Assembly: GCA_961205875.1 (NCBI GenBank)
Contig: OY540809.1
Location: 25,928,267 to 25,992,266, forward strand
Source: Sialis fuliginosa
Taxonomy: Eukaryota; Arthropoda; Insecta; Megaloptera; Sialidae
DNA: 64,000 nt
Direction: 5' to 3'
Under the pieces are notes generated by a model. It was not told where the DNA came from and ran no database searches. It saw nothing but the letters and a program-made list of their open reading frames with translations. Positions 48,481-60,704 of this stretch are shown here, in pieces (position 1 is the first letter of the stretch; each line of letters opens with the position of its first letter). The translations under genes were made by a program, and so were the position numbers.

Positions 48481-49005
48481 AGGTAGGTACTGTCACCAGT
48501 CTTGGATTCTTTAAGTGCAAGGTACATTGTTTTTTAGAATTAGTGGGCTTCCTTCTTGTAATTCTCATGAACTCATGTTACTAATAAAAGAAGTACCTAC
48601 CTCTTTATTTAATCAATTTAATTACCAAAGTCCACAAATATAGTTTTATTTTAAATTATAGCCTTTTATTTTGTTTATGTTTTTTTCCAGTAATGAACAA
48701 AGTAAACCCAGTAGTGGACACCCAATGATTGACACTTGCTAATGCATACAAAATAATAAGTACCTACTACGACACAAAAGTTATAAAATAAAGAATCGTA
48801 AAATTTGAAACAATGTAAAGCAGATGCTATGATAATATAATAATTAAAAAATAGATTACATTATCTATTACTACATCCAGTGGTCAATTGTCAACAAATT
48901 AAGCTGTTTTACAGTTAAGTGTCCATAGATTATGATTCAGTAAGTACATTTAATTAAACAAGAGTCCAACACTGAGGAATGATCCAAGACTGGTACAAGT
49001 ATTTT
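48481..49005 (+). mobile_element. Family A MITE-like element, copy 4
   Basis: Left ggtactgtcaccagtcttgg and right ccaagactggtacaagta are inverted. The interior includes 'ctctttatttaatcaattta' and 'aaacaatgtaaagcag', as in copy 1. Not next to a Hel-1 copy. Confidence 0.7.
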
Positions 49006-49431
49006 AATTTCACATAACTTCCGGTTAATGAAATCGGATATAACAGTTTTTCTAAAAACAAATGTTAACTGATAACTTTATGTTGAACTTGGAAATGCTT
49101 TGCTTGCAAAGTAGGTAATACATGAATCAAATCTCCACTGGTTTAGATGTACTGGTATTTCAGAGTGGTTCATGCACGTTTGGCGGACGTCTGATACCGT
49201 ACTGTATTATTCACATTTAGACTATGTTAAAACTTTCAGCAAATATTATATTAACTTCTAACGCCCACCTAATTTATCGCTGACATTCATATGTTTTGAT
49301 TTCATACTTTCTAGATAGAATATGCAAGAACAGAGCCAGATAATTTAACCACTAAAGCGTGTGAAAATTATTATTTAGTTCAGCGTTTATCACGTACCAT
49401 ATACACGATAAATGTCTTCTAATATTATTTT
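49006..49431. other. No recognised gene
   Basis: Nothing that I can support. Confidence 0.35.
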
Positions 49432-49915
49432 TATAAAATTCGTGTTTGCCTGTCTTTCTGTATGTCTGTCCCCTGAATCCTTGTCACACGCATAACTCAT
49501 GAACCGATATTATTGATCGGTTATTGGTTGGTTGGGTTTGGCTAGAGGACGGTCCCATTTAAAAATCATTAAAATCGTGTAAGGGGTGACATCTCAAATT
49601 AGTTATTTTTTCAAAATATTTCAAGAACGACAAATGTAACGTGAAAATTTTATAGAATTATTTTTGTAGAGCATCCAATTTTCTACAACTTTAGTATTAA
49701 AATATTCCCTTACGTAGATTTATCTCCATTTGCTTTAAAAAAAATATTTTCTGTAACGTTTCTAATTTTGTATAAAAATATTAAATAATTAATCAATAGC
49801 AGTTTATCTGAATACTTGATGGGTATTAATTAAAATTGTTCAATAATTAACTACTTTTGGTGAATTAAGCACGAGGAAGCACTGTACATTCCATTGGCAA
49901 ATGTTTTTTTTTTAT
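49432..49915 (-). repeat. Dispersed family B repeat, copy 4 (inverted)
   Basis: Reverse-strand copy: 'ccttgtcacacgcataactc', 'caagaacgacaaatgtaacg', then 'cacgaggaagcactgtacat'. It lacks the 'cttctcgtatcttc' end. Confidence 0.6.
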
Positions 49916-50738
49916 ATACATAGTCTGTAAAATTAACTTTTTGTCATCACTTGCGATAATTCGGCGGTTAGGACTCGATAAAATAAGTAGGTACCTACTT
50001 GATCCGATGGTAATGGCGTTTAAATTTCAAAAGTAAGTAGAGATTGGAAAAATAGTTGTTATTTTCAATGAAATAGTTACTAGTTAATTTTTTTTCGAAA
50101 AATAGTTGGTAAATAGTTTCTTTTACGATTTAATAATAATTAGTGCAAACGAAGCAGTAAAAAGTGTCGCAAATAGTTTAAAAATAGTTGGAAAGGTAGT
50201 TGCAAATAGTTGATTTCAAATTGTGTTCAATCAAACCAATTTTCTGAAAACGGTGGAGATATGTAATAAAAATTACAATAAATGCATTTTACGCAATAGT
50301 TGAAAAACTATTTTTCCAATCTCTATCATAAGCAATGAAATATAATGAAAAATATTAAATACTATATAATGACTTTTTGTGTAATCATCATTTTACTGCA
50401 TGATGATTTCATTTTTTTTACAGTTTTGCATTAATCTGTTTCGTTATTAAAAAATGATCATGGCCAATGAGAATCACATAAAACCACAATGATAACGTTT
50501 TCATTAAAAATCAGATAATGCCACTATGTGTCCGTACATTTTAATGTCAATGTAGCAACGCCATTTGATTGCTATCTACTTAATTGTTAATATATCATAC
50601 ATATATTACAATACGATTTACGTATGTTTACGTTTAGGTATGTTATTTTTTGATAATTTAAACGTGTGAATTGTTATTGCTACCTGGAAAAATATAGGAT
50701 GGTTATGAATTCGGTTCGTTAAATGTAGTATGTGGATT
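49916..50738. other. No recognised gene
   Basis: Contains repeated 'aatagttg' words near 50050-50330, a weakly repetitive AT-rich stretch. No coding signal. Confidence 0.35.
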
Positions 50739-52021
50739 AGGGTGAGTTTTTTTGTTGTTTTTTTCTATTGGCCTGTTTTAGCTTTGGATCTAAAAAAAAC
50801 TACCCCAAAATATCAGACCTGTAGATCAAATCTGTGATCGGTGCAGAGAATTTTTTCCATTTAATTAACATGGGAAAAATAACTTTTTTATTTACGCGTG
50901 AATAGCTCGTTAAAAAATTATTTTTTTAAATTTCTCACAGCAGTATTTTATAGAGCAGGGCTTGCCAACCCGCGGCCCGCGACGCACTTATGTGCGGCCT
51001 GCGGTCACATATGAAGAATATATCAGGTGTATCAGAATGACTGAAGTTGGTTTTAACTTCCCATTGATTTCTTATAAATATTGTTCTATCATTTTAATTG
51101 ATAATTTTGTTTTATAATATAACAAAAAAAATTAAATTTGAAATATTTTTGTGAATAAATAAAACCATTATATTTATTAGTATTTTAAATACTTGATACT
51201 ATACAGATATATTTTGTTGTTGATTTTTGTTTAATTTACTATGATTGAACACTTGCTTGTTTTTTTCCCTCAGATCGTATGAGACAAATTGCAACCCTTT
51301 ATCTGTGATGGGGCGAAATATTAAGATTTTTTTCGCTATACATTATACAAAATCGTAAATATCTCGGTTTCTATGCGAAGTAGTAGGTAATTTTTTCTCT
51401 AAAACTCCTACACTTATGTAGAATTTTTCACACCGGATCAAATAATATTAATTACTACCCTTCATCTGTGACAGGGGACGAAATATTGATGGTCGACTAT
51501 ATGTATAAAATCCTATGAAAAGTAGCTGTACATTTTTTATGCTAATACATTTAAGACTTTAGGGATGGGGGGGGTAAAAGTTATTATATTATAAAATTGA
51601 TTATATAAGTTATCTATTGGCTTTTTATTTATTGCATGGTTATTAGTCTCGGAGATATGATTTCAAAGTGTGACGTATTTTCGTTACATTCGTGTTTCTG
51701 AGGTTATTCTATTCTACTTAAAAAATTGATTAGAAAAAAATTTATAACCGGAAAATCTAAAATTTTTTACAAAAATTCTTATTTATGTGCGGCCCTCGGA
51801 AAAATGTAGGTCGTCAATGTGGCCCGCGGTGCAATGTGGGTTGGCCAGGCCTGTTATAGAGAATTAAATTTTCTACAAAAAATATCAATTTATAACTCCA
51901 GATAGAAAGATACGTTCGTTTAAACATGGATGAGTCTGAAATTTTGGGAGAATTTTTTTTAGATCCAAAGTTAAAACATAGTTTAATGGGACTGGAAAAC
52001 GACTTTTTTCTAAAACACCCT
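50739..52021. mobile_element. AGGGTG-terminus element with 10-bp TSD, hosting a hAT element
   Basis: Ends AGGGTG...CACCCT. The flanks TATGTGGATT (50729-50738) and AATGTGTATT (52022-52031) agree at 8 of 10 positions. Inside, 'ctttggatctaaaaaaaa' at left mirrors 'ttttttttagatccaaag' at right. The same AGGGTG terminus and TSD length occur at 7858-8396. Without the nested hAT element it is about 380 bp. Mutator-like by TSD length (inference). Confidence 0.65.
50956..51853. mobile_element. hAT non-autonomous element, copy 2, 8-bp TSD
   Basis: Ends CAGGGCTTGCCAACCCGCGG and ...GGTTGGCCAGGCCTG, flanked by TTATAGAG at 50948-50955 and 51854-51861. 898 bp, the same length as 40526-41423 and alignable throughout. 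The 'acccttcatctgtgacaggg' motif occurs here and, in a variant form, about 165 bp upstream. Confidence 0.92.
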
Positions 52022-53328
52022 AATGTGTATTATACTGTATAGGTATAAAATATCCACTATATTTACCTTTATGAAGATAGGAATTAAGTATACAAAATAA
52101 ACGCGTCAGACTTTTTTTATCGCTGGTTCTATTTGAGATGTGTATATATCTATGTACAGCTTTCAAGCATATATTTCTATGACCTATTTACCCTTTACCT
52201 GTTAAAGTCTATGAAATACCAAATAGCTATATATTGTAATTTTTTATCTTCTTTTATGCAAAAAAATATGATAATATAATTTATATATGAAAATGGTAAA
52301 ATGTTGGCTGTTACACCCAGAAGCCAAGAGTCACATGTAATGATACTCTCAATATTTATATAGATTTTCTTAAATTTATTCGTGTATAGTAAATGTTTAG
52401 TAAAATTCGTTGAATTGAAAATTACAAAGAAATTGTCATTTTTCATAAAAAATTTCTTAAAGTTATTCACATTTATTGCAATTTAAATTTGAATTTTTTA
52501 AAGACTTTTCATATTTATCACGGAAAGTAGCGTTTTCAAGTAAGAATTTATCATGTAGGGAAAAACTTCTACATGCCTATTGAAAACTTTTAATGTTTTG
52601 TTTGATAAATTAAAAACTGTTTCAAAAAAAAAATTATTTTAAGTTTTTGATAATATAATGCGATTTAACAATTCTCTAATAAACTTTGGATTTTATTTTA
52701 AAATAAAAATACTCTTTCGTTGTCAATAAATCTATAAATTGATTTGGGTTTCAAAGTATTGCATATTTATATTTCGAAAGCTAAAACGACTAAAACCAAT
52801 TGTTGATAATTTAGCAGTTTACTATTTTGTTTTAAAAATATCAACTTCTTTAATACAAGAAATATTTATTAGTTTCAGTTAAACGAAAAATGTATAAACA
52901 CGTTTTATTATTTTTGTGACAAATCTAAAATCCCAAATCTGATATTTTAATATCATCCTGAAATAATTCTGTAATGGTATCAAACGTTTCACCTTTTTCC
53001 TTGTTTCTTTGAATAAAAAAATAAATAAAAACCCCGCTTTGCAATTTCACCCTGTCGTACGATTTATTTACATTTTCAGCACATTTTGAGGGGAAATTTG
53101 CGCACTGTTATCATTTTTCACACATAACGCATATTACATACGTACATATGTGTATATAAAATACAATGGCCTTACATGTATGAGGAAATGAGGGTATTAT
53201 TTTTATGATTGTAAGAAACTAAAACCAAATTTGAGAATGAAAATCAAAACTATTGATAAATTTGAATCAAGCTTAAGATTTACAAAAAAAATATAATTAC
53301 GTGAAGTCGTAATATTTACAGGAATATA
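52022..53328. other. AT-rich stretch, no recognised gene
   Basis: The 91-codon reverse frame at 52195-52470 is N, I, F and K-rich without motif. Confidence 0.4.
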
Positions 53329-54178
53329 TAGACCGAAGCGAAAAAAACGCGTTCGTAGCGGCAGCGGAATTCGCAAGTTTATTTTATCAATAGTTATTCA
53401 TTTTTCGTATACACGCACTATTAGAAGTTATCTGACACTCATATATGTCATTTTTGACATAATAGGTAATATTTTGATTAAAATTGTTGGAAACCTTATT
53501 TCAAGTTGGTATTTTATAATAAAATTATATATATATAATTAAAATTTTCAAAATATAAATTATTTTATTATGTATGAAACTTTTTTAGGTAATTATTTTA
53601 TAATAAAATTATAAAATATAATAAATAAATAAAAATATTTTTTAAACATTAGAAAATAAATTTGAGTAGGAGGGGGGGGGTCTTAACATCCGCCATGCCA
53701 ACCACTGAAAAACATAATTTCAAACAAATTATATTATTTTTTCGGTCTTCAAACAAGCGCGGCAGCTATTAATACACTGTCTAACGCGTTTTAAATTTCC
53801 GACGAATAAAAACGCTGCAAAATCGCACTCTCGGCGATTAACTGCCGCACCGATTTGAACACGTACTATGGGCTTCAGAAGTCGTCTGCCACCCTAAAGG
53901 TCAGAATCGCTTACAACAGATTCGCAAATATTAAGACTGACATCATCGGTTATCTTTTTCTAAGGCGGAGCTTATATAGTTACATCATTTTAAATAAAAA
54001 CACAAATTTACGTCCATTTTATTAATTAAATTAATATCAAGTTTAATATATTTAAATACTAAAATTCGAAATATCAAATATTTATTTATTGGTCGACCAC
54101 TTCTAAATAAGCTGCCATTTATTTAATTTCTACGGCACGAATTATTCGCAGCCGCTGCGAATGTTTTACTTCGGTCTG
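53329..54178. mobile_element. TIR element with GC-rich ends (candidate)
   Basis: Left TAGACCGAAGCG and the reverse complement of the right end, CAGACCGAAGTA, followed in both by 'cgcagcggc'-type sequence. Includes a family J block near 53865-54115. TSD not clear. Confidence 0.45.
53865..54115 (+). repeat. Family J repeat, copy 1
   Basis: 'atgggcttcagaagtcgtct' through 'ggtcgaccacttct', matching 58081-58400. The two ends are weakly inverted (cagaagtcgtctgcc and agaagtggtcgacc), so this may be a MITE. Confidence 0.5.
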
Positions 54179-55136
54179 TGGGAGACTGAAATCATTATTT
54201 TTTTTATTAACACGCTTTTATTAGCTTAATCTATAACCTGTAACTTCCTAACATTGTAAGCAAATCACCCACTTCTAATTGTCGTATCGATTTGAAACTT
54301 GCAAACTTATGCAATTCTGGTGATAATATAATAATATAGTACCATCGATCGAGCTTGTATGATGATGGAGAAGGATGCAGGGACTCACTAATGGCTAACA
54401 ATAAGCCCAAGCGTGTTTTTTATTTTATTTTTTTAGACTGGAATTTATTTTATAGCATTTTAAAATAAATATCGATTAATATTATATGACTTTAAAATTA
54501 TGATTTGGTATTCATGAAAATTTGAGTTATTATTTCCGTTATATTAGAATTCAGATTTGATACAAAATAAAAAACAAACAAATATGCATAGTTTGAATTC
54601 ATAAGCCATTCTTTTATGTATTTAATGTATATACGTATATATAAAAAGTTATATTATATATTATGATGAAACCATATAATTTTTATTTTACACATGGTGT
54701 CATTGTGCATATGTCAACAGCCACACACACACACGCACACACACCCACACACACACGTGCTGCCCTCTTGTTGACACATTTGAACTGTTGCCTCTGGTCG
54801 ACTTTGATGACATTTATTACATTTTTTAATAATATCAATCAGCTTTTGTTTTCTTTTTCCTGTTGTTTTCCACAGCCGTTTTTATGCAGCGTCGTGTTTA
54901 TTTATTTATTATTTCAAGTAAAAAAGGTCAAATGTACAAAATATTTAATTGAAATTTATACCCGGTGTTTGCGTGTAGGTATGTTTTAAATTATTTTTTT
55001 TGTGGCGCGCACCTTTTGTGCAAAATTGGTTTATAAAATAATAATAGTTATATCGATCTGTTAAATGTCAGATATCTGCTTGTTAAAAATAAATCGAGAA
55101 TTCACACAATTGTGTTAGTAAATAATTGGAATACAT
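54179..55136. other. Microsatellite region, no recognised gene
   Basis: An imperfect (CA)n microsatellite lies at 54720-54760. The 108-codon frame at 54663-54989 reads through it. A pyrimidine-rich tract ending ccacag at about 54873 resembles a splice acceptor, but nothing confirms an exon. Confidence 0.4.
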
Positions 55137-55770
55137 AAAAAAACTTCTGCCAAGTAAATGCACAGTGCTTCGTCGTGCAAATTCACCAAAAGTAGTTAAT
55201 TATTGAACAATTTAAATAAAAACCGATAAAGAGATAAAGTAGTGCTCAGATAAATTGCCTAGCATTGGTTTACCATTTAATTTTTATACAATTTTACTAA
55301 AAAATATTAGTTCGAAATATTTTACAACAAACGTTGTAGACCTTTATTATAGGAAAGTGAATGCTCTACAAAAAAGATCCTATAAAATGTTTACGTAATA
55401 TGTATCGTTCTTGAGATATCTTGAAAAAATAAATATTTTGGGATATCATCCCTCCCCCTTACACACGATTTTGATGATTATGAAATGGGACCATCCTCAA
55501 GCCAGACCCAACCATCCAACCAAGTTTCAATAATATCGGTTTAGTGGTTCATGAGTTATGCGTGTGACAAAGATTCAGGGGATAGACATATGGACGGACG
55601 GACGGACAGACAGACAGACACAGAACGAAAAGTGTTTATCTTGGTGTGAAACGGAAAGATCAATTTAAATTTTTGAAACGGAGAACATTTTTTTTGTCTC
55701 ATTCTAAAACGATAACAAAGCTTCTCGTATCTTCGATATTGCGAGAAAGCAATATTTTCATTTGTTAAAA
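55137..55770 (+). repeat. Dispersed family B repeat, copy 5
   Basis: From 'ctgccaagtaaatgcacagt' to 'cttctcgtatcttcgatatt', with an internal deletion relative to 24092-24810. Contains a (GACG/GACA)n tract near 55593-55620. Confidence 0.65.
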
Positions 55771-55844
55771 TGAAAATATTTATTGTATCGGCTGTGGAGA
55801 ACTTGTATATCGACAAATTCTCTATTCTCTCTATATTATTAATC

Positions 55845-55999
55845 TTTTCACGGCTAAATCACTAAACCGATCTTAATGAGATTTAATAGAGAGATAGCTT
55901 GCATTCTGAAGAAGAACATAGGCTATTTTGTAACCCGAAAATTGATTAAATAAAATAAAATACAAATTCCACGCGGACGAAGTCGCGGATAACAACTAG
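55845..55999 (+). mobile_element. Non-autonomous Helitron, family Hel-2, 5'-truncated copy
   Basis: Only the 3' part remains: 'accgatcttaatgag', then hairpin cgcggacgaagtcgcg and GATAACAACTAG^T. The intact CTAG terminus defines the family end. The 5' TCCATACTAATAT part is missing. Confidence 0.75.
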
Positions 56000-56990
56000 T
56001 ATCTTTATAAAATAGAAAACTTTACTTATATCTGCGATGGTATATCTACCTATATAAAAAAACTTAATCACGTTTAGTATACACAGGTGTATCGTGCGAA
56101 TGTCGCAGGTGCGATCGCAAGTGATTTTAGTTTAATTATTAATTAGCAGCTCGTTTTCAATCAACACTCGATCAAAGTACATCGGCACCCAACCAATCAG
56201 AGTTCATTAAATCATCAGCAGTGATCAATATGCGTATGTGAACCTATCATCTGTAGATACTAATGGTATTGTAGTATTAGACTTAAACAATATGTACATT
56301 CTATCTGAATCAAATTATACCTACTGGTGATTAGTATATTATAATAAATTGATGATTGGTGGTACTTAATTATAAAGTTATTAGTTGGAGGGGGAAATGT
56401 TATTTACACATAATAAAAATATTTTGCCCTCTAGACAAAAATTTGGCAATATTTTTTTACTCCAAAGCAAGTGCCATGTCAAAATATATAACCAAACCAA
56501 AGGAATGCGTTTTTCGGCACGATAATTCTGAATCTGGTGTTCATTTGACGCCACTACTGAATTTCAAATTTTGATTTCATCGAGTATATGGAAATTCTTC
56601 CCTATACTTTTTTCTTTTTTTTTATTATATTATATGCAAACAACTACTCCTGCACCCCTTGGTTGACCTGTATAAGTTACACAAAAAGAAAACTAGATTT
56701 CGTTCAAAAATAATATAGTTGGATAGAGCATATTTCTTATATTGAGAAAATTGTGTTTTCGTTAAGATATAAAACAAGGATTTCATGGCTCAAGTGAACG
56801 TTTGTACCAGTGTACTACAGGAACATTTCTGCAATTATATGCATTATTAATTTTTAATTAAGAACATCGTGATACTTATTTTTAAATATTAAAAATAAAT
56901 TTTATCCACGACTTATATATAATACATGTATTACATACGTAGTTTTTACTATATAATGCTATATATTAATCCCAGAGGGAATAATGAATA
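56000..56990. other. No recognised gene
   Basis: The 72-codon frame at 56356-56574 has no motif that I recognise. Confidence 0.35.
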
Positions 56991-57070
56991 ATTTGAGAAA
57001 TTGTGATTGGTGCACAAGGGGGTATAATGAACATTATTCCCTCTTGTGCACCAATCACAATTTTTCAAAT
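56991..57070. repeat. 80-bp near-perfect palindrome
   Basis: The arms 56991-57029 and 57032-57070 are 39 bp each, with three differences (two would be G-U in RNA), and leave only two bases between them. 'agagggaataatg' occurs a third time at about 56974. May be the core of a tiny MITE. Confidence 0.85.
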
Positions 57071-58080
57071 TAAAAATACCATGGAAACAAAATACACAAA
57101 CTCTAAAGTCTATTAAAATGAGTGCAACGTATCGGTGATTACATGCGAAAAATGCGATAGAAGCTAATTGGTACAAGATAACTTCCCTAGTGGCTGTTTG
57201 CGGAACTAACGTTGACATATACTTTCACAGCTGTGTGATAAACAGAGCGAGTTCTTTGGAATTTTTTATTCTTTAAAAAAATTCTACTACGATTTCATTA
57301 TTAGACATCTACGAAGTAGTGAAAAAGACTATAAAACTTCTTCGCGAGGGTGAACAGTATTTTAAAAGTGAAATGTTGATGTGTTTTTTTATCATTATTC
57401 ATATCCATTTCTACATGACGTTTTGTTGAAGCTTGCATTCCTTGTATTCAGTTGTGTTTTATGAAAGTAAATCAAATAATCGTAGATAAAGTACAGTATA
57501 GTACTCGCAATAATGGCTATTATAACCTCGGATTTTTTTTCTCTACCGCCGCTAGCGGCTCGGTTCGAAAATTATCCTCGGTAATAATAGCTATTATTAT
57601 TGACTCGTGGCATAATATACTATTATATTTTTGTTATCAAGAGCACAATTTAATTAAATGTTCTTGCTGGGAATAGAAAATATTACTTGACTTATTTCTT
57701 TATTAATTTATTATTTAATGCTTATGAGATGCCTGATTCTACACTGTATATATGTATGTATACATTATGGCGTAATGAGTAGAACATAAGTTAAAGACGA
57801 CACACGATGGTTCTCGAGATACGGTATAATTGTAAAGCCGAGTGTCTGAATTCATCCACGAAACAATACACACAAACTATGTATAGGTACTTCTTGCGAC
57901 TAATTCAAGTGGGTGAGGTAACGCTTACTCTAACACAAAACATGCTGATTATCTCACAAGTGGTTACCGTAGAGCTATGTATAATGTATATATATAATAT
58001 AACTTAAACGTATTTATTAAGTGGCCCCCACCCCCACTCATTGTACATTATCAGAAATGTATTTATTTAATTTTAAAGTT
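57071..58080. other. No recognised gene; small MITE-like unit inside
   Basis: Around 57508-57602, imperfect inverted arms ('aataatggctattataacct' and 'taataatagctattattatt') surround a GC palindrome, GCCGCTAGCGGC at 57548-57559. Short frames here show no motif. Confidence 0.4.
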
Positions 58081-58400
58081 ATAGGTACCATGGGCTTCAG
58101 AAGTTATCTGCCACCCTAAAGGTCAGAATCGCTTATAACAGATTCAAAAATTTTAAGACAAATATCATTGGTTATATTTTAAAAACAAAAATATACGTCC
58201 ATTTCATTAATTAATTTTATATCAAGTTTAACATTTTTAAATACTAACGAAGAGTACTTCTTTATCTAGCAAATGAGTTTCAAAATATCTGTCTTTGTTT
58301 GATACATAGAGAAATGATTTAAATATTATAATAATCAAATGGAAGGAGCCTACTAAGCGAATTTGAATGAAAACTGGTCGACCACTTCTGCATGCGACTC
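58081..58400 (+). repeat. Family J repeat, copy 2
   Basis: 'atgggcttcagaagttatct', 'ccaccctaaaggtcagaatc', 'atcaagttta', 'ggtcgaccacttct', as at 53865-54115. It carries about 70 bp not present in copy 1. Confidence 0.5.
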
Positions 58401-59219
58401 TACCTAACTACATCCTATATCACTACAATATTTTTTGTTTTTAAGTAATTATTCGTTTCCTTTTACTGTAATAATCTTTATTGTTGATATTATATTTAAT
58501 TTTATTAATTAAAAAAAAACAGACGCATATAGTAGTTTATAAGTTTTAATTCAAATTTTACGGTATTAATACCGGTATCCCGGTTTTGAAAATAAAAATA
58601 CCGTAATACCGCTATGCTTAAAAATCTATAAACATATAATTTGATTGGAGGCGTTTCTCTCCAATATTATAATATATTATTTCAGAATATATTTGAAATC
58701 AATTTTAGCCGAATTAACAACTAGAAGAATGTTTTGTAATAAATAGTATTAAATTTCAAAATAATACGTTTATCTGCTTTGGGACGATAAAATACTAAAT
58801 AGTATTCGGCCGAACCCCGTTTTCGGTGCATTTCAAATCACAAAAGTTTTGTATTTTACAGTTAGTTAATTATTCGTCTATTTCGTGTGTATTTGTAATA
58901 TTTTTTATGTACAGATAAAATAAAACGCGGTATTTTGTTATATGCGTAAAATTTTACCCTTCTAGACAATCCGGGTTCATAAACTACCTTTCCGGGTACA
59001 ATTATTGAAGCGGAATGATTGGCCTGGTACTCATTAAATAACGCATTTCCAAAGGAGAATTGTATTAATTTTTGCCGAGTTGTATTTCCAGTCACGTTTA
59101 AGCAATGTTGCATCCCCTTTCACCACTTTCTCTTGCTATTTTGCTGCTCCCTGTATTTATAATGCTTTTATATCACAAGAAATAATCGCGAGTCTTTTAT
59201 TCTTACTAAGAATGAAAAA
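58401..59219. other. No recognised gene
   Basis: Contains 'ggtattaataccggtatccc' and 'ccgtaataccg', repeat-like words near 58560-58610. No coding signal. Confidence 0.35.
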
Positions 59220-59273
59220 TACAGTAACGTCTCTTTTTACGCGGAAGATGCGTTCTACAAGAAACCGCATATA

Positions 59274-59735
59274 AAATATCTGCCTTGGGAACCACGGGAC
59301 TTTCTTATACGTAATGCTAACAGTGAATAGTATACGTGATTCTTATTTTATTAAAACATTTCTGACAAACTAATAAGATAGAATAAAATGAATAATATAG
59401 ATAATATTATTCTTTACATTATATAACAAATGAATTTTTTTAAACGTAATAACTGAAAACGGATGTTTACTCTTGTCAGTTTTTGAATTTTCGAATTATT
59501 TTTGAAATAAGAAAAAATGTTTTAGATAAAAAATGTCGAGTATGTTATTATCTATAATTTATTCCCCATACATTTTTTCCAACAAGAATTTTTTTATGTA
59601 ATTATTTAGATTCATCTACTGTTCACTCTCAGTATTACGTATAAGAAAGTCCCATGGTACATATGGCAGTCACGCACACTGTTCAATCTCTGTAATACGT
59701 ATAAGAAAGTCCCATGACACTCATGGCGGATATTT
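59274..59735. mobile_element. Family H MITE, copy 2
   Basis: AAATATCTGCCTTGGGAACC at left and ...cactcatggcggatattt at right, very close to 42317-42793, including the duplicated right end. It sits only about 54 bp inside the host element's terminus. Confidence 0.75.
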
Positions 59736-60075
59736 TTTATCTGTTATGAACCATTTGAATTATAATAATTTTTTTTTAAATTCGATTTTTCGAAAAAATG
59801 AATAGAACATAAATTATAAATATCGATATTACCTACAATTTTTAACTTGACCATTTTTCTCTATTTCATATTGTTTCAAAGTAATTCGAAAAATTCAAAA
59901 ATCGACATAGGTAAACATCCATATCCGGTTGAAAAATCGTTTTCAAAAATAGGACGTTTTCTTCCCAGACAAAAATTAATCTTAAATATAAAATTTTATC
60001 CTTCTACGATTTGTTGTATTTGACTTACAGCGCTTACAGACAGACAGACAGACACACAGACATCATGGCGAAAAT

Positions 60076-60202
60076 AGTCAGAATAGATTAAAGGAAGGTC
60101 AAAATGGATAATTCCACTAAAATCCGGATTTCGAAAAAAATCGGCTTCACTATACTTACTTATACTATATGTATATTTCATATACATGGGTATAAGAAAG
60201 TA
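60076..60202 (+). repeat. Family I repeat, copy 2
   Basis: Nearly identical to 42806-42935. Preceded by a (CAGA)n tract near 60040. The reverse frame at 59996-60214 is a read-through. Confidence 0.65.
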
Positions 60203-60704
60203 AAAATCACACAAAAAAGAAATTGCTTATAAATATTGTAAAATAGAGATACGTTCCATAATTTTCTAAAACCGCGTAAAACCAAATCAATCAATTAAAA
60301 GAGGTCGAAAATCGCATAAAAAATATTAATATTCACGAAAATACGAATGTCTAAAAGAACACAAAGAAGATTTGTTCGAAAATCGGAATGAATTGATATA
60401 AATCTTAAAATAAAATATGTTTGTTTTTCAATTTTATTTATTTCATCACAATTATCGTCACTATCTCAAAATAAAACTTGATTTTAATAATAACAATACG
60501 TTTACATAATTAAATTCCTTGAATTATCAGCTTTCATTGATACTCCACTCGCCAAAACGGAGAATCTCTATTTTCTATTTCATGAAAAATTTACCGCGTA
60601 ACTTCAAATCGGCTTAAAAAATCCGCGTGAAAAGAGACTCTACTGTATAAGCATATAACGTTAATAACGAAATACTAAGCCAATCAATACATTTTTAAGG
60701 TGTA

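Larger units (their letters stand above)
59220..60647. mobile_element. pogo-like element hosting families H and I
   Basis: Left (TA)CAGTAACGTCTCTTTTTACG and the reverse complement of the right end, (TA)CAGTAGAGTCTCTTTTCACG, followed by CGGA in both. TA at each end. Inside lie a family H MITE (59274-59735) and a family I copy (60076-60202). The same left end occurs alone at 23266. Non-coding. Confidence 0.65.

Noticed and set aside
54663..54989. 108-codon frame with an acceptor-like tract inside
   Set aside because: Much of it is the CA microsatellite read as THTHAHT; no exon support on either side.
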